Source: Patiria pectinifera (taxonomy: Eukaryota; Echinodermata; Asteroidea; Valvatida; Asterinidae). From it: DNA of 64,000 nt. Position numbers and translations under genes: made by a program. Shown one piece after another: positions 42,050 to 50,785 of this stretch (within the stretch, counting starts at the first letter, position 1; each line of letters starts with the position of its first letter). The stretch covers positions 17,002,197-17,066,196 of the forward strand of contig CM057149.1 of assembly GCA_029964075.1 (NCBI GenBank). Reading direction: 5' to 3'. The notes under the pieces were generated by a model. That model was not told where the DNA came from and did no database searches. It saw nothing but the letters and a program-made list of their open reading frames with translations.

Positions 42050-42587
42050 TGTGAACTTTTGAGCAAATTTGATTAACTTGTATTTTGGGGTCAAAAACTT
42101 ACTTTTTCGATGATGCCGGCTATGGAAAACGTCGAAGTTTTGGGGCCATTTTGTAAAAAACCTCAAATGTTTCTTTTCTCACTGGATACTGAATGTAATG
42201 AGTTGAAATCTTCAGGGAATTCAATTCTGGCCGCTAGTCACCTTGTGTGAACTTTTGAGGAAATTTGGTGAAGTTGGATTTTTGGGTCAAAAACTGACTT
42301 TTTCGATGATGCCGGCTATGGAAAACGTTGAAGTTTTGGGGGCATTTTGTAAAAAACCTAAATGTTTTTCTTTTCTCACTGGATACTGAATGTAATGAGT
42401 TAAACTCTTCAGGGAATTCAATTCTGGCCTCTAGCCACCTCGTGTGACCTTTTGAGGAAATTTGATCGACTTGTATTTTTGGGTCAAAAATTTACTTTTT
42501 CGATGATGCCAGCTATGGAAAACCTTGAAGTTTTGGCGTTAGTTTGTAAAAAATCAATAAGTTTTTGTTTTCACTGGATACTGAATA
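42050..42587 (+). repeat. Degenerate right edge of the satellite array
   Basis: The last monomers accumulate changes (GAGCAAATTTGATTAAC, GATCGACTTGTATTTTTGG, GGCGTTAGTTTG). The array stops in mid-monomer after CACTGGATACTGAAT at about 42,587. Increasing divergence toward the edge is the pattern expected when unequal crossing-over homogenises the interior. Confidence 0.85.
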
Positions 42588-42594
42588 ACTTGTT

Positions 42595-42613
42595 TATACT
42601 TTTTCCCCCACAG
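42595..42613 (+). promoter_or_regulatory. Probable 3' splice site at the satellite/gene junction
   Basis: A strong pyrimidine tract (CTTTTTCCCCCACAG) ends in AG at 42,612-42,613, 82 bp before the IMMP2L start codon and about 26 bp after the last satellite base. If used, the first coding exon would begin at 42,614 and a 5' non-coding exon would lie to the left, in or beyond the satellite. A GTAAGT at 42,652 would leave too short an intron before the start codon, so it is probably not used. An out-of-frame upstream reading frame of 13 codons (42,621-42,662) lies in this leader. Confidence 0.5.
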
Positions 42614-42694
42614 CAATCATATGGACCCTGGACAAAATGGAATGACCCTTTGTAAGTTTTAAACGTCTGTGTGGATGTTGCCCACTCTGACGAG

Positions 42695-42817
42695 ATGACG
42701 ACAGCAAAAAAGGCACTCAAGATATTCGCGGGTGGCTTTGTGTTTGGGGTCGGTGGCTCGCTCACGTTCTTTGACAAAGTCGGGTACTTTGCCACCGTGG
42801 ACGGCAAATCTATGCAG
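42695..42817 (+). CDS. IMMP2L: IMMP2L coding exon 1
   Basis: Encodes residues 1-41: a short basic N-terminus, the membrane segment and the catalytic serine in GKSMQ. It ends in phase 0 at the donor GTATTT. A GTG-initiated extension to 42,671 is possible on paper, but the ATG matches the family length. Confidence 0.9.
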
Positions 42818-45800
42818 GTATTTATAGACTGTCTCATGGATACTGTCATCTTGGTGGTCATGTTGTAATTTCAGGGGGCATTTCAGTGGAATTACCTCCC
42901 ATCATGTTTCAACTATTTTTTTGACAAAATTGTGTCCAAAGAAGCCAAACCGGAAAAAATGTTGCAACCTGAGGCCCCTTTTTTCTTCATATATCATCTC
43001 AATGAAGGTCATTCATTGCAAAACTGATGATAAGACATGAATCTGGGACTGAGAAACATTTCCAATTTTGTTAGGAAATACTTTCAAAATGTTCTTGACT
43101 CTCCATAGACTTTGTACACAATCGCGGAAGTGGCGTCAGGTTGCAACATTTTTTTCTGCCAAACACTTTGTTCATTTTGTTGTGCCAGAAATAAATAAAC
43201 AGACAATATACTGACACTTTTTTATGTGCAAAATATATTGCGAATGTATGAATTAAAAAAGAAAAAAAAGAATGGCGGCCGGGGACAAAAAAACTGGTTT
43301 ATTTTTGTACTTGGCCTAACGGTCCCAGTGAAAGGATCTACAGTGTCTTGCATGTGTCACACACTATGAGAAAGTGTGGATTTCTAAATTTGAATACAAT
43401 TATTTTTGTCATAGTTATAAAGTCAAATCACAGGTCAGGTTTACATGTAACATTCGATTTAAAGGTATAGCCCATCATTTGTAATTTTTGCATTTTGTTC
43501 GTTTGAGGCAACAAAAGTGTTCAAAATCTAAAGAACGGTGCTGAACAACTAACCTGATGAAGTTTCAGCTCAGCTTCAGCTGTATATTTCGAGAAAAACA
43601 ACTTTCTAGGATCTCAATTTCAAATCAAAAGTTGCTGAATCATGTTTTGAATTGGGCCTGAATTCAGCGTCTGAGAAACGTTCTCACTATTTGATTGCAG
43701 CTACGCGATGTCGCGCACCGATCCGACGAATTATAGCAACCACGCACGCGTGTGTGTCAATGCTTGCACGCGCTTCGCCGAATGAAAAAAAGGACCTACT
43801 AATGGACATTTCCAACGATGCTTCTTAAGACGCACCGTTGGAAAGGCCTTCTTTCGTTGATTTCTTCAAAATGACAGCTTGCCAGAAAGAATCATTTCAC
43901 AGGGAGTTTAGTCCTCTTGCTATCTTTCAACCAAGTATGTTTTTCAACAATAATTACACCAGTTACATTTTGGATAGCTGCAAATGATGGACTCTAGCTG
44001 GCTTTAAGCAAATTAATTACTTTTGTCATATATCATTTGAGCAGCCTGTCACTTCACTTGGGCCTGGATGACATGTGAATAACTTGCCTTCAACTTGTGG
44101 TTCACTAGTGATGACTTGTGATTGACTCGTGTCTAAATGACTTGTTTAGTGATTGATTTCTAATGGCTTGTGATGAGTGACTTCACCAGCGCAAGTTTAT
44201 AAATCTGCCTTCCTGTTTTTGTCCTTTCTTTCCTTGCGATCAGCCGGTGTTCAATCCCGTCCACGAGCCAAAACGAGACGTCATCTTCCTAAACCACTGG
44301 GCCATCAGGGACTACCAAGTGCAACGAGGGGACATTGTGTCATTAGCGTGAGTGCTTCACCCTAAGCACCGTCGATATATCGATATTACTTGATTATTCA
44401 ATATTATTGATATCGCCGATGGCATTTTTTTTATTAATCACATCAAAATATCAAAAATTTTGATATTGAGGAATGATATCGAAATATGGAAAATACGTCA
44501 GATTATCATCAAATTAATGTTCCGTTTGTGCTTTTACTTTCTGTTAAACGTTTGCTGTATAGTGAACTAAAAGTCGGCGGCAACATGTGCTAGTGACGCA
44601 AAATAAAACCAGCGCCAAATTGCCAAGCGGCATCACTTTGTGCTCTACGTTCGCTGGAATTCGCAGTCTCCCCAGTGTAAAACCTCAACAGAAACAGCCT
44701 GTTCTTTTCTGGACAAACTGTCAGTGCTGAGATTTGTTTTAAAAAGCTTGCTCAAGAGGAACCCGTGGAAAATCTGGACTTTAACTTTTTATTTTTTTAA
44801 TCAAAGTGTCATCTTTATGGTCTTTAACTTTTACTTGTGATAGTTGATATATATTCTCAATATTGGATTTCCGATATATCGATTATTTGGTGTTTACTTC
44901 ACTCCATTCAACATGGAGGTTTGTTCCATTATGGACTCCATGCACAAGCACTCCCTCAAGAGTTACAAAGGAAACGTTGGGGGGGAGACCATTGGGAGGG
45001 ACAACCAAACATATTGTCGCCAGTGCCTGACGCTTGAGCAAAATGAGCACTCCAGGTTTGCTCAAATTCAGATAGAAGTGAGCCGTGCATACTTTGCGCA
45101 ATATGTGCAGGAACTAGTACTTGCACGCATTTAAAATTGACCATTTTGTTTTGTAAAACTTTGCTTTTATATAATCAGTCTTCTAGATAGAAGGCAGTAA
45201 AGAATGGCCTGAATTTACAAAATCTCATCAGATGCAACAGGGACAGGAAAAATGATGGAATGACCCAAAAGACTTCTCTTGCACAATAAATGACTTTTTT
45301 TCCCCACTTTTCCTAACAGATCCCCTAGCCGTCCAGATGAAGTTCTTATAAAACGGGTGATTGCACTGGAAGGAGACACAATCAAGTAAGAGCATAGCGT
45401 ATGGATCTGATTACATTGAGAGTTTTTCTTTCAATTAACACACAGATCTGATGTTTGTATTGGTTCCTGCCTCCCTCCATTTAGAGCAGCCACTTTATTC
45501 CGTGCATGGAATACATAATCCCCGGCTGGGCTCAGACCCACAATCTTGATCAGGTGACAACATTTCTTTGGTGCAGTTGCAGTAAATTGTCTTTCCTTTG
45601 GACACGTGCCATGATCCCCGACTTGGCTCAGACCCACAATCTTGATCAGGGTGAAAAATTTCATTGAAGCAATTTTAGTAAACTGCCTTGCCTATGGACA
45701 CATGGCCATGCATCCACGGCTTGGCTCTGACCCACAATCTTGATCAGGTGACAACATTTCATTGGAGCAGTTGCAGTAAATTGCCTTTCTTTTGGACACA

Positions 45801-48800
45801 TGCCATGATCCCCGGCTTGGCTCAGCCCCACAAACTGATAGGGCTACAAAATTTTATTGGAGTAATTGCAGTAAACTGTCTTGCCTTTGGACACACGGCC
45901 ATGATCCCCGCCTTGGCTAAGACACACAAACTGATCAGGCTGCACAATTTCATTGGAGCAATTGCAGTCAAATGTCTTTTCTCTGTACACACAGTCATTA
46001 TCCCCGGCTTGGCTTATCAGACCCACAATCTTGATCGGGCCACAAAATTTCATTGAAGCAATTGCAGTAAACTGTCTTGCCTGTGGACACACGGCCATGA
46101 TCCGGCTTGGCTCAGACCCACAATCTTGATCAGGCTACAAAATTTTATTGGAGCAGTTGCAGTAAACTGTCTTGCCTGTGGACACATGGCCATGATCCCC
46201 GCTTTGGTACGGACCCACAATCTTGATCAGGGTGCAAAATTTCATTGAAGCAATGGTAGTAAACTGTCTTGCCTATGGACACATGGCCATGATTTCCGGC
46301 TTTGCTCAGACACACAATCTTGATCAGGGTGCAAATTTTTGTTGAAGCAATTGCAATTAACTGTCTTTCCTTTGGACATAAAAGCCATGATCCCCAGCTT
46401 TGCTCAGATCGACCCACATACTGTTCAAGCTGCAAAATTTCATTGGAGCAATTGCAGTGAACTGTCTTTCCTCTGTACACACAGTCATGATCCCCGGCTT
46501 GGCTAGTCAGACCCACGAACTGATCAGGCTGCAAAAATTCATTGAAGCAATTACCATGATTACAAAAGAGTGTCTTGCCTATACAAGTACACATGCTCAG
46601 AATTATCGGGTTGGCTTAGACACACAATCTTGATGGGGCAACAAAAGTTCATGGACGCAATTACAGCAGAGTGTCTTGCCCATGGGCTCTGTTTACATGT
46701 ACCCCCCTCAACGGTAAGAAAGGGAGAGTTGGGGCACACCACTGGGAGAAGACATTCAAACTCCTTGCTAATGCCGCCTGAAGCTCACGCCAAGACACAT
46801 TCAGAATACAATAAGTTTTAGATCGAACTAGTACGCAAACATGGTGTTCTAATATTGAATTATTAGAGGACAACCTCTGGAAACGCAAAATCCTTGTGGC
46901 AGTAGTAATTTGCAGGCACCACCCCCATATGAACCGAGATGGAGGGTACAGCTTGACCACGTGTACGAGCGCTTCCTGTCATGTGACCAAGCTTGGTCAC
47001 GTGCAAGTGGTCACGTGAGGGCCTCAACAACGCCAGGTGATACCACGATGGTGTCGCAAGCTCCTGATACGAGCTCTGTAACTCGAGTCCCCAAAAGATA
47101 TCTTTTATTTACTTGATATGAAAATGGGACAGGAAACAAACTTTCTTGCTCGATTAATTATTTTGTCTTGTTCCGTTAATCAGGACTTTGAGCTACAAAA
47201 ACCGTTATGTGACGATACCGGAGGGCCATTGCTGGATAGAGGGAGACCACCACAGTGTCAGCCTTGACAGCAACTACTTCGGACCTGTGAGTGATTGAAA
47301 TTGTGACCCGCTCCTCAACACAGGGTGTTAAGTCACGCTGTGCATTATCGCGTATTGGCCCGCTCAACATTGAGAGGGTGAACATTTCGTCGAAATGTGA
47401 TTTGGTTTTTGTCAAGAATGACTTATTTGTGCCTAAAGTTTCAGGGTTGATTCACAGTTGATGTTGATTTTGATGAATGAAGTGGGGAGGAACTACAATT
47501 TTGAGTGCACCGTGCCCAAATGTACCACAGATCCAGCTATTTCAAAGCCTGTTTCCTCGTTTGTGTAATTTGAACTCCAAAGAAATACTTAACATGCAAA
47601 TACATCATCTCTCCAGAACCGGAGGGACTATATTGAGCCCTATTATATACAAAATGAAAGCTGACATTGTGGGCTTTCCTACCATGTATATGACTCAATT
47701 TCACTTTTTTTGCGACATAATACCCTTTTTTTGTGGAGCGGGTCACAATTGCAAAGCGCTATCTTAACCCTAGATTCTCTGAAAAGTACCCAAGCCCTAT
47801 CCAAGGACAGTGACCTCTATCGGGTGACCTCTTATTTATTTCAGCTCTCTTTATTTAGATTTTGAATTGCAGTGAGCCGAGGTCAATTCTTCCTGCACGC
47901 ATATGCACTCATGTAGGAATTAAACATGTGTACATTGGTCATTGCAGGTGACCCACTCAACATTATGATAATGCTTTGCAATGCGTTCGTTTCCTTCACA
48001 AGGTGCTGGGCAGAGCAAAGTCTGATTTGTGCTTTGTGTAGTGGGAAAGTAATTGTGTGACTGGTCGGCCCTAAAGATTTTAAGCTTGTCCACAACTGTA
48101 TGTTTTTTGGTATGCTGTTCGTGATTTTTTTTTTTACATATTTTGTTGTTTAAGCCCACACTATCTTGTTTTCAAATGGTTTTACTGTTTTTAATTATCA
48201 GGAGTAATATGTGATGTATGCTGTGATTAAGCCAGCGAACTAATTTGTTTTTCACTGTTTGGGCATACTCTAGGTAAAGTTATTTAATAAATAATAGCTC
48301 AAATAAATTGAGTGTGCTGCACCAAAGCACAGATAATTTTAAAGCATATTTTTAAAGACATGAGTTGCTGCAGAAAGCTTTTTTTATGGATATTCTGTTC
48401 AAGTGTATTGTAATGTATGTGTATTTGTATTTTTTTAAGGAGTGTACGGTAAATGCACAAAAACGTGTAATGGGTGTAGCTGTGAATAGTTTTCAAGTGT
48501 AATTTTTTTAATGAACCATTATATACATTTTTTTGATGTTATATGGATTTCTATGCTTGACCATTTGAACATATATTGAAATGGAATTTTCGCAATATAA
48601 ATGTATGATTATTGTATTCTTTCTTGTAGGTTGCTCTGGGTCTGGTTCATGCGCGAGCCTCTCACATCATCTGGCCCCCGCATCGTCAGCAGCGTTTGGA
48701 GCCCAGACTCCCCCAGGACCGCCAACCCATTGGTTTATCACCATCCCTGGTAGAGGAGCTACTGGAAGAGTACCAGGAGGTCGAGGACATGAATATATGA
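42695..48800 (+). CDS. IMMP2L: Mitochondrial inner membrane protease subunit 2 (IMP2-like signal peptidase), five coding exons
   Basis: Coding exons: 42695-42817, 44244-44347, 45320-45385, 47184-47286 and 48630-48800, all with GT-AG borders. They sum to 567 nt, or 188 aa plus stop. The product is a peptidase S26 family protease that, with IMMP1L, removes sorting signals from proteins delivered to the intermembrane space. A hydrophobic segment (about residues 7-25) should anchor it in the inner membrane. The catalytic Ser39 lies in GKSMQP, the catalytic Lys87 in [10 protein letters not shown], and the family motif DSNYFGP at 126-132. The start is the first in-frame ATG after a TAA at 42,653. 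The product is slightly longer than human IMMP2L (175 aa) because of an acidic C-terminal tail ending near [11 protein letters not shown]. It is compact (6.1 kb), whereas the human gene is very large. Family assignment is firm; exon borders are inferred by reading and not from transcripts. Confidence 0.95.
42951..43157. mobile_element. MITE (207 bp) with ~22-bp TIRs and 7-bp target duplication, in IMMP2L intron 1
   Basis: The left end CGGAAAAAATGTTGCAACC and the right end GGTTGCAACATTTTTTTCT are inverted copies, and the match continues inward through CTGA. The element is flanked on both sides by GCCAAAC (42,944-42,950 and 43,158-43,164), which is a convincing target-site duplication. No reading frame inside. 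The superfamily is not clear; 7-8 bp duplications suggest hAT or P/1360-like machinery. Confidence 0.75.
43165..44243. other. Remainder of IMMP2L intron 1, no gene seen
   Basis: AT-rich intron sequence. It contains an imperfect 12-bp hairpin (TTTCCAACGATG at 43,809 against CACCGTTGGAAA at 43,833) and a short zone (44,090-44,180) with repeated GACTTGTG/GGCTTGTG words. Neither has a clear function. The style of the 43,460-43,930 part suggests an old dispersed repeat, but I could not define ends. Confidence 0.5.
44244..44347 (+). CDS. IMMP2L: IMMP2L coding exon 2
   Basis: Begins after GCGATCAG and encodes the proline that completes the SMQP box, then [18 protein letters not shown] and RGDIVSL, typical of IMP2 (human has VVLLNHWKVRNFEVHRGD). 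It ends two bases into a codon at the donor GTGAGT. Confidence 0.93.
44367..44892. mobile_element. Possible hAT-like element in IMMP2L intron 2
   Basis: Both ends carry inverted CACC plus the word TCGATATATCG (44,372-44,382 and about 44,872-44,883), followed inward by AATATT-rich sequence. Alternating TATCGATATATCGATA ends are known from some hAT elements. No clear 8-bp target duplication was found and the interior codes for nothing recognisable, so this is tentative. Confidence 0.4.
45320..45385 (+). CDS. IMMP2L: IMMP2L coding exon 3
   Basis: A 66-nt exon after TTCCTAACAG, coding for [19 protein letters not shown]. It contains the catalytic lysine (residue 87). The donor is GTAAGA. The phase continues correctly from exon 2 and into exon 4. 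Confidence 0.95.
45505..46690 (+). repeat. Minisatellite, ~97-bp unit x ~12, in IMMP2L intron 3
   Basis: Repeated phrases are CATGATCCCCGGCTTGG, CTCAGACCCACAATCTTGATC, TTCATTGGAGCAATTGCAGT and TTGCCTTTGGACACA. Unit starts fall near 45,511, 45,611, 45,708, 45,805, 45,901, 45,998, 46,097, 46,192, 46,289, 46,387, 46,487 and 46,590. Units differ by several substitutions, so the array is fairly old. A variant unit (CTCTGTACACACAGTCAT with a TCAGACCCAC insertion) appears at 45,998 and 46,487, five units apart, which hints at block duplication. Reading frames across it are repeat artefacts. Confidence 0.92.
46958..47017. promoter_or_regulatory. Cluster of three CACGTG E-box palindromes in IMMP2L intron 3
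   Basis: CACGTG occurs at 46,958, 46,998 and 47,012, the last two as GGTCACGTG, with TCATGTGACC just before. bHLH-ZIP factors (USF, MYC/MAX, MITF/TFE) bind such sites. Whether this intron patch is an enhancer is unknown; the clustering is the only evidence. Confidence 0.35.
47184..47286 (+). CDS. IMMP2L: IMMP2L coding exon 4
   Basis: Begins after CGTTAATCAG and encodes [20 protein letters not shown] and the DSNYFGP box. The donor GTGAGT follows directly. All residues expected of the S26 fold in this part are present. Confidence 0.95.
47299..47750. mobile_element. Inverted-repeat (MITE-like) element in IMMP2L intron 4
   Basis: AATTGTGACCCGCTCCTCA at 47,299-47,317 is matched in inverse by TGTGGAGCGGGTCACAATT at 47,732-47,750 with one mismatch. 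The enclosed ~410 bp has no convincing coding frame. The left end begins 12 bp after the exon 4 donor. No clean target duplication was seen. Confidence 0.6.
47751..48629. other. Remainder of IMMP2L intron 4, no gene seen
   Basis: AT-rich intron with poly-T stretches (48,127-48,136) and nothing recognisable up to the acceptor TTTCTTGTAG at 48,629. Confidence 0.6.
48630..48800 (+). CDS. IMMP2L: IMMP2L coding exon 5 and stop
   Basis: Begins after TTTCTTGTAG and encodes [17 protein letters not shown], then a lineage-specific tail rich in Glu and Leu, ending in TGA. Human IMMP2L has GLLHAHATHILWPPERW at the same point. No AATAAA signal was found in the next kilobase; AATAAA occurs near 50,038, so the poly(A) site is unclear. 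Confidence 0.92.
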   Translation, partial: VALGLVHARASHIIWPPHRQQRLEPRLPQDRQPIGLSPSLVEELLEEYQEVEDMNI

Positions 48801-50327
48801 GACTGTGTCCACAACTGGGTGTTTTGTGGCTGTGGATTTGCTTGCTTGCCATTGATGCATTATCAGTAGCCACAGCCATATAGACATTGATGCCTGTTTG
48901 GGGCACACACTAATGCCGCCGATTATATTAGTGACATCCTTGCCTGATGCTGTTTTACATCCAAAGATACTAGGAGCAAATTTCATGGAGGTGCTTGGCT
49001 CAAGACTTTATTAGGCTTAAAAACTACACTAGGCAGGCCTAGTAAAACCGGTCCCAGACCAGTCTAAGTCAGAGTGCACAGAATTCTATTCGATTGATCC
49101 AACCTAATTTAGGGTAATCCTATACAATATTACTGCCCGACTTTCTTCACCGGCCTGAAATCAGTCTAAGTCACCAGTGACTAGCCACTCGGTCAGTCGG
49201 TCAGTGAGAGTGGTACAAGGAGGACACTAGCTTGCCCTCTGGGACCAGCACAATTTTGGTAAGCAAAAACAGGTGATGTTTCCATGTATGTGAGTTTTCC
49301 GCCTCATTTTTGCTCAGTACATAATGATTTGCTTAGCCAGAGTTTCTGCGTTCGGAGCTTCCTGTAACATGGCCCAGATTGTAGCTGTGCAACGCATTAC
49401 TAGTGAGCCTATTTAACCCATCAGTCCATGTACCGCCCCAAACTGCCCTGCCTGTTACTTCCTGTATCGCCTCAAACCGTCCAAAACCACCTGAGTTGTT
49501 TTTTTAAATGGTTTTAATGGGGTTTTTTCAGGGAATATTACAGTGTAATACAATGTAGTACAGGTGCTAATGAGTTATTCTGTGTACGCAGTAATTTGAA
49601 ATGCAATCAATGAAAATGATCTTATAACTCAAAGTAAGCTTTAATTGACAAGTTTGTATCCCTATACACCTGGCATTTTGCCTTTTTAAATTTTTTTTAA
49701 TTTTTTTGTTATATATGTCAGGTAAATTCAGTCAAAGTAAGCGTTTTGCAGCAGTATTTTCTTGCAGAATTTTCAGCAGATTTTATTTTGAAGGCATTTT
49801 GTTGTGCAAAGTCAATTCAATTCAGGCTGATTCGCAGTGTAATTTTAAAGATACCAAAGACAAAAATGAAGTTCGATGCGAACTTGTGACCTTCAGAAAA
49901 CCAGCAATCTACTAACTGTGCTCTCCACCCATAGATATCAGTGGTAATATTTGTCAGGGTTTTTCCAGATTTCTTGATTTTTACAGAATACTTTTAAAGG
50001 TGTTTTGTGAAGAAGAAACTATTAGGTTAAGAATTAAAATAAAAAAGATCAGCAATAATATTACGGGAACTTAGCATCTAAAATAAAAGGTCTAAGAAAT
50101 CAAGACTACAACCAAATAACCTATATAAACGACTACTATAATGAATGGTATGAGGTGCTTAATGTTGGCAGTATAGACAGGTTTATAAGATGAGATGGAA
50201 GCGCATATTCCAGGTTTGCACCCTTCTAAATGTGAAGATCTTTCTCCCAGATTCTGACTGGTCTGAGGAGGTACAATCATGTTTCCAGATGTGTTAGATC
50301 ATACACCGCGGGAATGTTGATCAGATA
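48801..50327. other. Intergenic region downstream of IMMP2L, no gene seen
   Basis: Includes the IMMP2L 3' UTR of unknown extent. Two short stretches share CAGTCTAAGTCA (about 49,062 and 49,162), and there is a T-rich run near 49,690. Reading frames here are short, mostly lack good starts, and resemble no family I know. Confidence 0.5.
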
Positions 50328-50510
50328 CAGTCGAATCCTGATAAGAAGAGCACTGTTATTACAAGATCCTGCTTATAACAAGCACAATTTTAGTCCCCAA
50401 TTCTTTGTTTTTCTTTGTTTTTCTTTGTTTTCCATTACTGATAAGACAAGGTGCCTGTTATAACAAGGTACTTCGTAAAGTCCCAAGGACCTTGTTATAA
50501 AGGTCGACTG
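50328..50510. mobile_element. pogo/Tc1-type MITE (183 bp) with TA target duplication
   Basis: The element starts TA-CAGTCGA (50,326-50,334) and ends TCGACTG-TA (50,504-50,512). The inner arms share TTATAACAAG motifs in opposite orientation. TA duplication with CAGT ends is typical of Tc1/mariner and pogo-like non-autonomous elements. The centre holds a CTTTGTTTTT microsatellite of three units (about 50,402-50,431). No transposase is present. Confidence 0.7.
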
Positions 50511-50699
50511 TACTTTGATAACATTTACAGGTGAACATTTATACACCGTGATATTTGCATGAGACATGAGAGCTTCGTCGATAATCTAATGATTTCCAGC
50601 CAAGCAACTGATAGACATGACACGTTAGTTGAATCAAATTTAGATGTTTTGCCCTTCACCGATGTATAAACACTGTATACTCAGTGTACGTGTGTACGT

Positions 50700-50780
50700 G
50701 TTACCCCCGAGTGAAAGTTGGGAAAAAAATCACTCGGGTGGTACTCGAACCCACGACCTCCTGCTTCAACGTTAGTTAAA
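50700..50780 (-). mobile_element. tRNA-like / SINE fragment
   Basis: On the minus strand the sequence contains GTCGTGGGTTCGAGTACC, a good RNA polymerase III B box (50,740-50,751). Next to it are perfect 8-bp inverted arms CCCGAGTG (50,706) and CACTCGGG (50,731). There is no intact tRNA cloverleaf or A box at normal spacing. It reads as the 3' part of a tRNA gene or a tRNA-derived SINE remnant. Confidence 0.45.
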
Positions 50781-50785
50781 GTAAA

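Larger units (their letters stand above)
1..42587 (+). repeat. Tandem satellite array, ~196-bp monomer, ~217 copies
   Basis: Monomers repeat head to tail in a single orientation with a step of 195-197 bp. Landmarks in almost every copy are GGTGAAGTTGG, GATGATGCCGGCTATGG, CACTGGATACTGAATG, a GAATTC site and CTCTAGGCACCTCGTG. The array runs in from the left edge, so its true length is unknown. Copies differ mainly by point changes, one-base homopolymer changes and a few diagnostic variants: CATTTCGT versus CATTTTGT, TCTCGG versus TCAGGG, CCTTTGAGG versus CTTTTCGGG. No unrelated insertion was seen. The monomer length is not a multiple of three and each monomer contains stops, so the short frames inside it are not genes. 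It could be a centromeric, pericentromeric or subtelomeric satellite; the sequence does not say which. Confidence 0.98.

Noticed and set aside
1..42587. CRISPR-like direct repeats
   Set aside because: The units are contiguous with no unique spacers, are far too long, and lie in eukaryotic DNA.
42614..42651. A separate 38-nt exon between CAG and GTAAGT
   Set aside because: The next usable acceptor would leave an intron of about 43 nt. It is more likely that the acceptor at 42,613 opens a longer first coding exon.
180..42655. Dozens of near-identical 63-67 codon frames (MGKFGEVGFLGQKL type) in the array
   Set aside because: They are one reading of the 196-bp monomer, each ends at a stop within the monomer, the period is not a multiple of three, and many copies are broken by one-base indels or stops. 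Their likeness reflects satellite homogenisation and not protein selection.
45431..46821. Frames of 77-149 codons on both strands in 45.4-46.8 kb
   Set aside because: They come from the 97-bp minisatellite in an intron; the repeated peptide (such as [11 protein letters not shown] on plus) follows the repeat and has no domain.
48581..48883. 100-codon frame overlapping IMMP2L exon 5
   Set aside because: It is an alternative frame over the true exon; the +GTT frame matches IMMP2L and has correct splice phase.
50700..50780. A functional tRNA gene on the minus strand
   Set aside because: Only the B box and T-arm-like part are present; no paired acceptor stem or A box at the right distance.
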